Source: Paralichthys olivaceus (lineage: Eukaryota > Chordata > Actinopteri > Pleuronectiformes > Paralichthyidae). From it: a stretch of 64,000 nucleotides of DNA. Positions 33,351 through 44,279 of the stretch are shown here, in pieces. The position numbers and the translations under genes are program-made. The stretch is from positions 3,310,463 through 3,374,462 of the forward strand of contig NC_091116.1 of NCBI RefSeq assembly GCF_024713975.1. Direction: 5' to 3'. Below the pieces are notes generated by a model, which was not told the origin of the DNA, did no database searches, and saw only the letters and a program-made list of their open reading frames with translations. Numbering within the stretch: position 1 is the first letter of the stretch; each line of letters starts with the position of its first letter.

Positions 33351-33740
33351 CTGAGGAGAAACCAAGCACAGAATGATCCATAAATGTATCCCAACACCCC
33401 TTGTTTGTCTCACCAAGGTTTCTCATTTATCCAATCACATGCTGTATATCCAACCAGATTTTTGTGTGTGAACGTGTGTAGATCAACAAGCCTGTGTATA
33501 TGTTTGTGGTGGCCTGACGAGGCGGACAATTATAAATAAAAGGACACTGTTGAAACAACATTCTCTCCTCCCGTGTTTATCAGGGGTGGGCCGAGTAATC
33601 CCACAGTCGGATAAATGAAAAAAAATCTGGTTGGATAAACAACATGTGATTGGATAAATGAGAAACCCGGTCTGAGCAACGACGTCCGGTCGGATAAACG
33701 AGAGGTGGTCGGATAAATGAAAAAACATCTGGTTGGATAT

Positions 33741-34206
33741 TGTGGTGGCAATTTCTGTGAAGCTAGCACAAAGTCAAACACTTCTTTCTGAAAGTTTAAT
33801 TCAGCATCTGCAGATGGACTCATCAGTACACATCACCTGAATGACATGCACAAATGAGCAAAGAACATAGGAAAATCAGCGTTCCTATAACTCGCAGCCC
33901 CCTCCCACTAAGCATGCAAAGGTTTTTATTACCCTCCTGTAGTTTCTCTCAGTGGAGGAGATATCCTGTCCTTTTGTTTACATGTTCTGTGGATGACCCC
34001 CCTGTGAGACCCCAGGTGTTTGATCCCAATCAGAGATACCAAAAGATACCATAAAGTTGTTGTTTCTCGAGGCCATAAAACTCAAGTCTCTTAAGCCACC
34101 ATCATAAACCTTAAGGTTACCCTTTTAGATTAACAATTTGGTCAGTCCTCCACATACATGTCTGCTCATGCAATTAAACATACACAAATGTAAAATTTCT
34201 ATTACA
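33741..34206. other. No gene recognised
   Basis: Spacer between the RING element and the dispersed gene-bearing repeat. No coding or repeat signature seen by eye. Confidence 0.4.
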
Positions 34207-34237
34207 GGTTAAAACAAATAGGAGAATGTAACAAACT

Positions 34238-34576
34238 TCAGGAGCTTGAAGTACCATTGTAATCCTTTTTTTTAATTTTAACTGAATTTTGGAGAAGAAA
34301 ATTGACCTCAACTAGATGCATTGGATAATCCATGGTAGAAAACAGGAGAGCTGACAGAGAGCTGTTTCTTGCAGCATTCAATTCCATTGCCATCTCTTCC
34401 AGAGCCTCCTGTGTCTGGACAGCAGCGACAGTGTCAGCTGCCATCTCTTCCAGAGCCTCCTGTGTCTGGACAGCAGCGACAGTGTCAGCTGCCATCTCTT
34501 CCAGAGCCTCCTGTGTCTGGACAGCAGCGACAGCGTCAGCTGCCATCTCTTCCAGAGCCTCCTGTGTCTGGACAGG
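34238..34576 (-). repeat. 51-bp coding-type tandem repeat in copy A
   Basis: Four copies of a 51-bp unit (CCTCCTGTGTCTGGACAGCA on the plus strand) from about 34390 to 34580. In one minus-strand frame the unit reads as the 17-residue repeat EEMAADTVAAVQTQEAL, followed by a tail that includes DYPMHLVEVNFLLQ. The same repeat and tail occur in copy B at 60745-60990. Another frame links better to the upstream exon, so which frame is used is uncertain. Confidence 0.7.
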
Positions 34577-35099
34577 GAGAAGGAACTCTGTCTCCTGGAG
34601 CCCCGTAAATCACCTTTCCTTTGCTACATGAACACAATCAGACACATTAGAAGACAGATACAAACGGAGGCTCGGAGGTAGGTGTGTGTGTGTGTGTTTG
34701 CATTAATGTGTGTGATACTTACAATAATCCAACAGGAGCCAGCCTCACCTCCAGGTGTTTGGTCAGTTTCACTGCTGGCACATTGTTAAACTGGAGACAA
34801 GAACAGACACAAAATAAGAGATAAGACAACCTGCATCCTCTGTGTCATCTGTCCCCTTGGTGTCAGAGTTAAAACCACAACCTGTTAGTTTTAATAGTTT
34901 TCATCCAGGATCGTATCAGTGCCTCATCCATAAGCAAGTCATACACTATCCTGAGCCTTTATAATCAGTATCAAAGTCCCTGTCTCTTCTCTGCCCTCTA
35001 AAATACTTCTTATTCACCCAGTAATGAAATGTAACAGAGTACTTTATATTAACTAAATTAAAAGTAAAGTCACATTATTAAAATCCACTCTACTATAAG

Positions 35100-36300
35100 T
35101 AAAGTAGGACATTAAAATATTTGAAGAAGTATATTTGGTCAGAAGTATAAATGCATGTATATCTGTATGTACATATGTGACAGGTCACAGCTATCTGTGA
35201 GATGCAGCTCCACACTACTGTTGCTTCTACAGACCACAGACGACGACCAGGTGGATTATGGGGTGTTTTATTACAGCTCTTCCCTGCAACACAGCATACA
35301 GCAGCACAGTGGTGAGGGAAAGTTCAAGCATCACAGTCTCGGGATAATAACACCACAGTGGAGTCCTCTTTTCTCTGTGCAGCATTTAACAGTTAAATAA
35401 AATACCGAAACCTGTTCATATAAAATAAAAAATAAAAATTACATCCTAGTGTGATATAGTGTATATTGTTATTCCATAAATAATAAATGAAAAATCCCCA
35501 CATAACCATTATGTGACATAAAATGTCTTTTAAGAACACATTCAACATTTACCTTGAGGTAAGTATAAAAATCACAAGTAGCTCATTAACATTAAATTCA
35601 GAGATAGATAACAAATGTGAGCCATTTATCTGAACAATGAAAAAGGCTGTTCACAGACTGGTATACAAAAAAAACATATGAAAAGTTACATAAGAAGTGC
35701 ACAACATATTACCTGCAACACAGCATACAGCAGCACAGTGGTGAGGGAAAGTTCCACCATCACAGTCTCGGGATAATAACACCTGACACGAGGGAAAATA
35801 TTTAAGCTAGTTTAGCAACATTAACAAGTCTCTAACATCATTTTACGGTTTAATAAGTCACAGTTATTGCTCAAAACTGTTAGCATAGGTCACAGTGAGT
35901 ACTTGACACGGTAAAATATAAAGTATAAACATCTGGAACATTAAAGGAAATAATGAATTATCCCGGACCATGCGAGAGGACGTCTTACCACAGTGGAGTC
36001 CTCTTTTCTCTCTGCAGTACCCTCACCAACCACTGCGCCAGTAAAAGGCGGTGTTGCACCTTTTTCTGCCATAATTTAACAGGCATAGATCTACTCCGTT
36101 ACACATATATATTTAGTTTTTTTATAAATGCAATTTTAATTTTATTTCAGTAAATTATTTGTTTTTAAATATTTCTAATATCTATTTGATATATATCATA
36201 ATGCATATATCAATTATGAACCGGTGGCTTTCTTTTATTGCACAAGTTAAATCTAGATATATAGGTGTGTCATGATGTCAAGAATTATAGTTAGAGAAAG
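35100..36300. other. Internal duplicated non-coding part of copy A
   Basis: Holds repeats of CAGCAGCACAGTGGTGAGGG (35300, 35735) and CCACAGTGGAGTCCTCTTTT (35352, 35990). The stretch 35030-35110 resembles the AAGTA-rich ends of a fish MITE. No gene recognised. Confidence 0.5.
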
Positions 36301-36394
36301 GTTTTAGAAGTGTGGTAGTAGACACAGCTGGATGAGGTTTGTGTGACACAGAGTCTCTAACCTACACAGCAAAGACACATACCCTCTTTTCAAA

Positions 36395-36520
36395 GCTGGG
36401 CTCAACGACTGCACAGTCAGGAGTTTCGAGCTCAGCAACAGCGTTTAGTGTCTGTTCCGTCTTCGAAAGCTTGACATACGGCATGTCATCATCCTGCTGG
36501 CTCTCACGTTTTCTCTTTCT
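36395..36520 (-). CDS. Exon of the copy-A gene (unrecognised)
   Basis: A minus-strand TTTTTCCACAG-type acceptor near 36521 precedes KRKRESQQDDDMPYVKLSKT, then TLNAVAELETPDCAVVEPSF, ending EKR at a GTATGT donor. The basic KRKR start could be a nuclear localisation signal. No domain is known. It lies between the duplicated QFNNVPAVKLTK segments and may be an internal exon of the MSQENNS gene. Confidence 0.4.
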
Positions 36521-37355
36521 GTGGAAAAACAGAAAAAACACAGAAAGCATGAATTACCAATGTGTAAAACTGTGAGGAAAGAAAAGAACATGAAAGCATC
36601 TCAATCAAAGAAATATAAATTCATGACAGACAAGGTGACTGTGAACTAGTCAGGCAGACTTACTGTGAGTGGCGGTTGTTCACGGGAGAAGGAAGTCTGT
36701 CTCCTGGAGCCCCGTAAATCACCTTTCCTTTGCTACATAAACACAATCAGACACATAAGAAGACAAATAGAAACAGTAGCTCAGAGGTGTGTTTGTGTGT
36801 GTTTGCATTAATGTGTGCGATACTTACAATAATCCAACAGGAGCCAGCCTCACCTCCAGGTGTTTGGTCAGCTTCACTGCTGGCACATTGTTGAACTGGA
36901 GACAAGAACCGACACAAAATAAGAGATAAGACAACCTGCATCCTCTGTGTCATCTGTCCCCTTGGTGTCAGAGAGTTAAAGCCACCACCACACACATTTA
37001 TACCTAACCCAGCCTTGTATAATCTCTGTCCTGATCTTAATATTGTCCTCCTGAACATGATGAACCAAAGATGAATAATATCTGTAACCTGTAAACCTGC
37101 TCTGTGGTGTTTCCCAGAACTCTAAAGCACAGCACTATCACTGACACCACTGATTCTTTAATCAACCACAGAAGAAATCAATCATGCACAGTTTTTACAA
37201 TTTAATAAATTTCTTCGTGCCAAACGGGAGGTTTCTACCAAAGTAAACGTCTCTATACTCAGTCAGGTTCACTTCTCTGAGTACTCATGAATACTCCTCC
37301 ATTAATAAGTATATTTCTTGATACAGGTATTGATAAAGTTCCTCTGAATCTCTCT

Positions 37356-37634
37356 CTAACCTATAGTAAGTACCTCTGGTTGTGTCTGGTTGTGAGGCCC
37401 TGTCTGGCCGAACTCTGGGCCTGACTGCAGGACATTTTGCGGCTGGTCGTTCAGTTCAGCATGGGGTTCAGCAGGATACTGCTCCTGGGATGGATTGTTG
37501 GTGATGTGCTGAAACAGGTCCCAAAATGCATCCCGCTCCAGCACCTCCCTTTTCTCCGCCCAACATGCTGACCACTGGCTCCTCATCCTGGCAGTTGTGC
37601 ACCTGTCTCTTTCACTGTTGTTCTCCTGTGACAT
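37356..37634 (-). CDS. First exon of copy-A gene, starts MSQENNS (unrecognised)
   Basis: Encodes up to 92 residues. Starts MSQENNSERDRCTTARMRSQ, has a Trp-rich stretch (QWSACWAEKREVLERDAFWD) and ends QSGPEFGQTGPHNQTQ near a possible GTAC donor. Start and end match copy B (60084), while the middle differs entirely: copy A has a Trp-rich helix, copy B an acidic stretch. A TTTAAAAG-type box lies about 30 bp upstream in both copies. The conserved start codon, ends and promoter suggest a real gene family, but no function can be given. Confidence 0.5.
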   Translation of the reverse strand: MSQENNSERDRCTTARMRSQWSACWAEKREVLERDAFWDLFQHITNNPSQEQYPAEPHAELNDQPQNVLQSGPEFGQTGPHNQTQPEVLTIG

Positions 37635-38937
37635 TGCTGAGAAACTGGGTTTGAGACACTTTTAAAGGGTAAAGTATCAGAGATAAAAACACCAAGTGTA
37701 AACTATATCTACTACTTCACTACAATCCAGAGGGAAATCCTCTACATTTCAATGCTCTACATTTACACGACAAGATAAATGAGAATCACTATTTTTACCT
37801 CAGCATGCTACTTACATAGCTTACATACTGATAAATACATATAACATTCTGATAAATACATATAACATGCTGATAGATGCATATTATTGATCAAATATTA
37901 TCATTTATATTATATATTATTATATATATTTGTTTTATTAACAATCAGTCCACAGAAGCTTGTGTTTACAGATAACTGCATCTTAGTTTTAAAAAAAATG
38001 TCGATTGAAAATGTCGATTTTCTCTCCAGGCGTCTCTCTCTGCGGTCCACTAGTAAAATGATCAAAGTCACAAATTGCTCTGATCATATATCCTTACATT
38101 AAAGTTTAAAACTCCTTTAATCCTTTGTTGTTGTCATTGCAACAAAGGAGAGTTAAAACTCCTCTTTTAAATAATTCTTGAAGCCCCTCAATAGAATATG
38201 TTATATTCTGCAATTAAATTTGTTGAACATAAACCACTGAGTATTTACTGTTCATGTTTAAGCTTTCTTGCAGCATTCAATATATAAACATATTCTCCTT
38301 TAAATCCTCTTTTTGAGCTTTGAATTTGACTTCAGGTGACTCTAAAATCAATATTTTTTTTCTTTCTGTTTAAGTCCTTTAAGATAGTTTTAAATACTAC
38401 TTATATATTATTACAGTGTAAATGTTGGATTGCTCCACATAACGTTTATAATCTGCACGGAGTTTGGTTGGATAATTGTTTTGTTATTTTATCCATATGG
38501 TTTTATCATAGAGACTAATTGCAATAACTGCAATCACCTGACCATAGGTAGCACATAGACGACCTCTTTGTTGGAGAGATTTCAACCCAAACAAATGATG
38601 ATGGGAACATTTTTTGTTTGCTCAAGCACTGCTGCTGCATCACGTATAAAACACATAAAAACTTCAATCTGTGTCTTTCTTCACTTTTATGACTTTTGGG
38701 GAGCAAACAAAAACTGTTCAAAAATCAGTTTGTTTCAATAATTGTTTTTGAAGCAAGACAATACCGGGACATGAGTTTATCCACAGGTATTTTTATTTTT
38801 ATTTAACAAATACATTACATTTGGAGGCAGTTGTGTATTTTGACTCTTCTCCATTTGACTGAGCACCGGAGCATTTCTACAATCTCTTATCAAATTCAGA
38901 AGAACAGCAATATATTTGTCTTTACATATGTAACTCA

Positions 38938-39207
38938 GCGGGCAGCACGGTCAAGCAGCAGTTAGCACTGTGACAGCACGAAGGTTCCCAGTTCTAATCC
39001 CAGTTTGGCCTTGGCCATTCTGTGTGGAGGCAACATGTCCTCCTCATGTCTGTGTGGGAGACATGGAGAGTAGAGGTTAATTGGAGACACTTATTGTTTG
39101 TTACCCTGCTGGCAAACTGTTCAGGATGTACCCTGCCTCTAATGTCAACTGGGAATGGCAACCTTGAAGGTTTAGCAAAATAGATATTGGATGGATAAAT
39201 AAACCAA
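38938..39207 (+). mobile_element. tRNA-derived SINE (old copy)
   Basis: Starts GGGCAGCACGGTCAAGCAGCA then GTTAGCACTG, a decayed A box. GGTTCCCAGTTCTAATCCC is a decayed B box. TCTGTGTGGAGGCAACATGT and GGATGTACCCTGCCTCTAA follow, and the tail is ATTGGATGGATAAATAAA. This is the layout of the widespread fish tRNA-SINE ending in GGATGGATGG. Many changes mark it as old. Confidence 0.8.
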
Positions 39208-39424
39208 CCATTCTAAACCCCTTTTTCTGATGTATCATATAAGTGAGGCTTTCTCTGTAGTATCTGGCATCATGAGTTGTCCATGTTGGTTATTCACTCA
39301 TAAGGTAAGCATTTGAACATTAACTATGAAAACTGGTTATAAACCGGTTGTTTTAAATGGATTAAAAAAGTAACACATCAGCCAAAATTAAAATATAATG
39401 TGCTATGTGTGACCAACTGCTTAT

Positions 39425-39530
39425 TCATTTCTGGATGGTCCGTCACATTATTGGAAATAGTATTAGTTAGGGGATAAGTTGCAACATCATGTCCCAATTG
39501 GCGAACCGTGAGCACTACAGCTGGGCCTTC
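39425..39530 (-). repeat. hAT-associated fragment, inverted relative to 54758-54850
   Basis: CACATTATTGGAAATAGTAT, TAGTTAG, TAAGTTGCAACATCATGTCC and CAATTGG appear here and, in reverse complement, at 54770-54850 next to a hAT BED-finger exon. Probably pieces of the same DNA transposon family. Confidence 0.6.
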
Positions 39531-39749
39531 ACCTCAGCCATCACCGCAGAGAAAAGAAATCATCACGGAAAAAAGCAACAGTACGATGAATTGAAAGGGT
39601 TTAACAACTGCAATCCTTTAATTAACTATGACAAAGATGTAAATAAATAGACCATAACATCATTAACATTCTCCACGACAAGAAACATTCTCAACATTAA
39701 CTTCAGAAAACTGGAGACCATTTAGGCTACATAGTTGAAATTAAATAAA

Positions 39750-40700
39750 CATACTCTAACGCCAAAATCTGGAAATGGGACACTTCTGTTTTCAATATAC
39801 ACTAGATCACTAGGCTCTGCAATCACATCGCATGGATTCTCTTACCACTGTTATGCTGACGACACCCAACTGTTCCTCTCTTTTCCTACATCCTCGTCCA
39901 GCACTCACGTTGTGACGTGCATCTCGGAATGTCTGGCAGACATCACCGCTTGGACAGCTGTGAATCACCTCAAACTCAACCTTAGTAAAACTCAACTCCT
40001 CTTCATCCCGGGGAAAGACTGCCCTCATATGGACCTGTCAGTCACTGTTGAGGATGTCACGGTATCACTTTCGTCGACGGCAAGGAACCTCGGCGTAATC
40101 CTCGACGATGGACTGTCCTGCACCCCCAACATCACTGATGTGGCCTGATCCTGCAGGTTTGCCCTCTACAATATCTGCAGGATCCGGTCTTTCCTCACAA
40201 AAGACACAACACAACTCCTGGTCCAAGTGCTGGTCATCTCCCACCTGGACTATTGCAACTCCCTCTTGGCTGTACTCCCAGCCTCTCCCAAATTCTCCCA
40301 TGTGACCCCCTCCTCCGTGACCTCCACTGGCTTCCTGTTGGGGCCTGCATCCGATTCAAGATGATGGTGCTGGCCTTCAAGGCCGTCAATGGAACTGCAC
40401 CCGTCTACCTCCAAACACTGGTCAGACCACATGCCCCAGCGAGAGCACTTCGCTCATCAGCTGGCCGACTGGTACCCCCATCGCTGAGAGCAAACAAAGC
40501 CCGCTCAGCGAAGTTGCGACTCTTCTCTGTTTTGGCACCTCAGTGGTAGAACAAACTCCCGAACAATGTCAGGACAGCGGAATCGCTTACCTTTGTTGGT
40601 GAAAACAGACACACAAAGTTGTTGTTGAGATCAATACTCCTGATGCTTCTTCTTCAGTCAGTCCTTGAAGTTAAAAGAGAAATCGAGGAAGAGAACTGGA
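39750..40700 (+). pseudogene. L2/CR1-type LINE, 3' part (copy 1)
   Basis: Encodes [20 protein letters not shown] then [12 protein letters not shown] (YADD polymerase box), [20 protein letters not shown] and [12 protein letters not shown]. After stops and shifts come LLVQVLVISHLDYCNSLLAV, LHWLPVGACIRFKMMVLAFK, YLQTLVRPHAPARALRSSAG. The match to copy 2 (47040-47830) is very high and continues beyond the LINE into the flank, so both derive from a recent duplication or the same source. 5' truncated. Confidence 0.85.
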
Positions 40701-41960
40701 GATGAAGCTAAAAACAGCCCCAACATGTTCAGTGGCCACGAGAAGCATTACGTCCATAGTAGTTTAGTACTACCATAGACAATGAATGGGAAAGTGTTGA
40801 GGGCCGTTTAGCTAAACTATCCATGGCTGCCGCACGGGGGCCAGTCGAGAATACTGGACCAGTCCAGCAAGCCAATAGGATCGAAGCATTCTCTCTGGGT
40901 CCGTTCATTTATTTATTTATTTCCGATTCCCCAAAAGACGGGGTTCGCATCCCGATCGCGGTGTTATTGAACGTGATATTTCTGAGTAAAAAGCATTGAA
41001 AATACGTGGAGATTAACAATTAATTCTTATGACTCATGACTACTATGACTACTATATTGTTTTTATTTAAGCAGGACAAAAAGGCAGTGTGCAGTATTTC
41101 AAAGAAAGTTCCAGTTTTATTTATGAACATGTGAAATAATGCATATATGACAAATGAAATAATTGGACTGTAAGTAAAGTTTTAGAAATAATATAGATAA
41201 TTTAAGACAACAATTAGATATGACAATGACACAGTACATACATAGGGAGGGGGAGTATATAGTGATAGATACAGTGCTAGTTAATATGACAAGTAGAAAA
41301 CTGGTGTTTCTGGTCATGCAATAATGTTAAAGTAAGTAAAAAATATAAGTAAAAGAAAAAACTATACAGCTATATTCAGCTCAACAGAAGTCTAAAGAAC
41401 CTATGATCTATAGACATATAACCATGCAGGACAATTAACATAATAACCCAATAACATATGAACCTTTTCATGTTTACAATCTATTTACTTTCATACAGAA
41501 GACTAGACGGAAGCATTGACTTATTTACATCCAAACGATTGTTAACAACAGAGCACTAAGTACATCTGTACAACAAAACAGTCCAAACTATGCACAAAAG
41601 ATCAAGTTTCTACATACTGGCATATATACCTTTCACACATTCATACATTCAGACATTTGTAAAATAAATAAATAAAATTAAAAAAAAAGAACACAACAAA
41701 CAAACCAAACTAGTTTCTGGTGTGTACATTTTCATGCATTCACACATAAATAAAAGAAAAAAAGAAAAGAAAAACAATATATGTACACTTTGTTTTACAA
41801 CTATTAATTTGTAGTCTATTTACATATACACAGACAAAGAACCTGTACGTCTAGAGACATATACACAAGTCAAATAAGAAACATTAAGAACAATAATTAA
41901 ATAAACAATAATGAAATAAAATACTGAAATAAAATGGGTACAAACAATGGGTATACAGGG
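40700..41960. other. tRNA-like relic then AT-rich sequence
   Basis: About 40795-40850 repeats the GGGCCGTTTAGCTAAAC...GGCTGCCGC stretch found at 47990, a degraded tRNA-Gly-like relic. The rest (41000-41960) is AT-rich without a recognisable gene; it may be the 3' UTR of the minus-strand gene that ends at 41964. Confidence 0.5.
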
Positions 41961-41963
41961 AAA

Positions 41964-42753
41964 TCATTTCTTCCTTTCTTCCACAGTTCTTTGTCTCTCA
42001 GCCTCATAGAAAGGAGACTGCTGAAACTCGGGCCAGCTCATCTCCTTGGCCATGCCCTTATCTCTGTACACCTTTGATGGGCAATAAATGTATTTCCCTG
42101 CCACTCCAGGGAAGCCCGTGTGAATGTGAGGGCTGTTTGGTCCCTGTTTCAGTTCCAAGCGGCAGAATCTGCAGAGGCGGACTGTTGGTTGTGGGTGTGG
42201 TTGTGGGTCTGGTTGTGGGTCTTGTCTCTTCCTCCTTCCAGGTGCTCTTGGCCCTGTCGCCAAAGCCAACCAGCTGGTCGTCCTCTGATGTGGCTGTCAC
42301 CACACCCTCTCCCCTGGCCTCGTAGGCGAGGAGAGACTGGATCTCTGCAAAACTCAGAGCATAATTCACAAAGGACAGTAGACTATCCTTGCTATGCCCC
42401 TCGGGCCTGAAACGACCTGCAGCCTCCTCCTTACGCATATCCTTGACAAGGTAACATGTAGAGCCAACATCATTCTCCAAAAGCCACCTGAAAGCCTTCC
42501 CTTTATACTTGCCAAACTGCAGGATGTAGTCTCCTAGCACCTCCGTCCTGTCTGAGGCATCACCCCCTCTCTGACGAACCGCAGCCAGGGCATTCTGCCG
42601 CACGAGGTCCTCTCTCAGGGCAGACCTGTCCTGACGAGTGGGGTCATCCTTGATCCGTCTGGCTTCTGCAGAGGGTTCCTGTAAGAGAAATCCACCTGGT
42701 CCCTTGCGGAACACAACACTGAGCTTACCTGGGAAGAACACCGCCCTCTGCAT
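41964..42753 (-). CDS. FGKYKGK-motif protein with Cys-rich C-terminus (unrecognised, frameshifted)
   Basis: Starts MQRAVFFPGKLSVVFRKGPG after a TATGGTAG acceptor. Near residue 80 comes LGDYILQFGKYKGKAFRWLL, then ENDVGSTCYLVKDMRKEE and PEGHSKDSLLSFVNYALSF. FGKYKGK-x-WL resembles small ExoX-C/DUF3820-like domains, by motif only. A Pro/Thr-rich repeat follows, and there the coding frame changes (about 42180-42270): the other frame gives RLCRFCRLELKQGPNSPHIH, GKYIYCPSKVYRDKGMAKEM, QQSPFYEAERQRTVEERKK. The Cys/His spacing could bind zinc. A possible 5' non-coding exon ends at a GTAAGA donor at 43851. The frameshift suggests a pseudogene unless the two frames are joined by splicing. Confidence 0.6.
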
Positions 42754-42759
42754 CTTGAC

Positions 42760-43850
42760 CTACCATAAAGTAAAAACATAAGTTTGGGTTATCTTCTATG
42801 AACTTCAGTCAAATAGTTCAGAGGGTAAAGACAATAGTTTCTCACACCTCTGAGTCTGGGAGGAAGTACAGTGTGTGCGTGTGTGTGTGTGGGGGGGCTT
42901 GCAGTGAAATAGTTCATAGGGTCAAGACAATAGTTTATCACACCTCTCTGATCCTTATCTACTCACAGTGTGTGTGTGTGTGGGCGCGAAAACAACAGGG
43001 GGGTGGGACGGTCTTTGCAGCAGGAGTTGGAGAGCAGTTATGTGTGTGTGAGAGAGAGGGGGGGGTAGGAGAAGTGAATGCCTAGATCAAAGTCTTATTA
43101 CACTTGATTAATACTCTCTTGACAATCTACTGCTTGTCTGAAAGTCTACTCTGGCACTACTAGTTCTGCCAAATGAATTTGAACATATTAATATCACATT
43201 TGTATTTTAAAAAAAGAGATGGTATCAATCCCTTAGTAGTACAGCTGTTTTAGTTGATGCAATATGTAGCCTAACTAGTCAGACATCTTAGGAGTAACAG
43301 ATCCATGGTGTAAAGATGAGTTAACATCACGACATCAAAACCAGATACACAAAAATATGAAATACAATCATGTTATCACGTAATTTCAACACACGTTTGT
43401 AGCGTCAGTCTCTTAGCAAGTGAGCAATGCTGAGGTAGGCTATAGTTAACTTATCAACAAAAGATTGATATAAACGGACTGACAAGACTATTTAACGTCA
43501 AGTCATGAAAACTATGCATATAACTATATAAAACGATCATGTCCATTCATACTTTGACGTGTTATTTCACCACAAATCTTCTGCGTTACCCTGCGAGTGG
43601 TGCTAAGCAACTGCTGACACGACATTACTGTCAATACCGCGCTGACGAATATATGATATTAAGCAACAACCTAAAAACCACACACAATCTCAACAAATAG
43701 CATGATGTTCATTCATTATTTAGTCCATAATTACCCCAAACTTAATTCCGGGCAGTTCTATCGCATCAACCAAGCGAATTAGCAGCAGCAGCGAACTAAT
43801 GTTATCAGAAAGCAGGCTAACTTTTATGAAAATAAAACAACGTGTCTTAC
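42760..43850. other. Intron and (GT)n sequence
   Basis: Includes two diverged copies of about 100 bp (AATAGTTCAGAGGGTAAAGA at 42825, AATAGTTCATAGGGTCAAGA at 42908), each ending in a (GT)n stretch. The rest looks like ordinary intron of the FGKYKGK gene. Confidence 0.5.
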
Positions 43851-44116
43851 CTTTGATGAATGAAAATGACTTGAATGTTTGAATGATGCACAGCCCCTGT
43901 AAGAACACGTAATGACATCAACAATAGACAGTGAATATGCACGCTTTTATGACCGTCTGCCGTTAGAGGTTTGCCTGAAGTAAGAAAAGAAATATCGGAG
44001 GACCGAGAGTCTATAGAAAAAGTCGGAACAGCGCCACAGCCGGAAGAGTGGCCAAAAGAATATTACATCCACACTGTGGTTCAGCACTATCATTGAAATG
44101 CATGTTAAAAAGCGTT

Positions 44117-44181
44117 TAGGTCGGTTTAGCTAAACTTTTCTCGAAGGCCGCGAGGCCCGGGTTTGATTCCCGGCTAATGCA
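44117..44181 (+). pseudogene. tRNA-Gly-like pseudogene
   Basis: The 3' part, CCGCGAGGCCCGGGTTTGATTCCCGGC then TAATGCA, closely resembles the anticodon-arm end, T-arm and acceptor of tRNA-Gly(GCC). The 5' part (TCGGTTTAGCTAAAC) is not a proper D-arm. Not functional as a tRNA. Confidence 0.65.
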
Positions 44182-44223
44182 ATAGACCTTTTTTTGTTTC
44201 ATTTTATTTTTCCAGTTTCACGC

Positions 44224-44275
44224 TGAGGACCTTTCACGTGTTAAGCAAAGGTGATAACCACTACACTACAGAAAC
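44224..44275 (-). pseudogene. tRNA-Val pseudogene (T-arm lost)
   Basis: Minus strand GTTTCTGTAGTGTAGTGGTTAT matches the 5' half of tRNA-Val, and CTTTGCTTAACACGTGAAAG is an anticodon arm with an AAC anticodon in the loop. After GGTCC the T-arm is missing. Probably dead. Confidence 0.75.
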
Positions 44276-44279
44276 TGAC

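Larger units (their letters stand above)
31283..33740 (-). mobile_element. Inverted-repeat-bounded element carrying a RING-finger gene
   Basis: The left end (31282-31330: TATCCAACTGGACGTCATTG, CTCCGACC, GGTTTCTCATTTA) matches the reverse complement of the right end (about 33653-33699: GACCGGACGTCGTTGCTCAG, ACC, GGGTTTCTCATTTA) over about 50 bp. Both tips read TATCCAAC. Subterminal motifs like TTATCCAATCACA and TTTATCCAACCA recur at 31390-31425, 33419-33460 and, inverted, 33605-33660. The left end cuts an L2 fragment. Between the ends is one minus-strand gene. The element size is about 2.46 kb; the superfamily and any target-site duplication are unclear. Confidence 0.6.
34207..38745 (-). repeat. 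Dispersed gene-bearing repeat, copy A
   Basis: The reverse complement of this segment matches 58953-61045 at both ends: GTGAAGAAAGACAC...ATACGTGATGCAGCAGCAG at the 5' side and CTTCAAGCTCCTGAAGTTTG...CTATTTGTTTT at the 3' side. It encodes a multi-exon gene whose first exon begins MSQENNS, as in copy B. Copy A is more than twice as long, partly because an exon-bearing piece (QFNNVPAVKLTKHLEVRLAP then a GTAAGT donor) is duplicated at about 34610-34870 and 36690-36985, and a segment with CTGCAACACAGCATACAGCA recurs at 35280, 35715 and in part at 35980. Whether it is a transposon or a duplicated gene is open. Confidence 0.6.
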
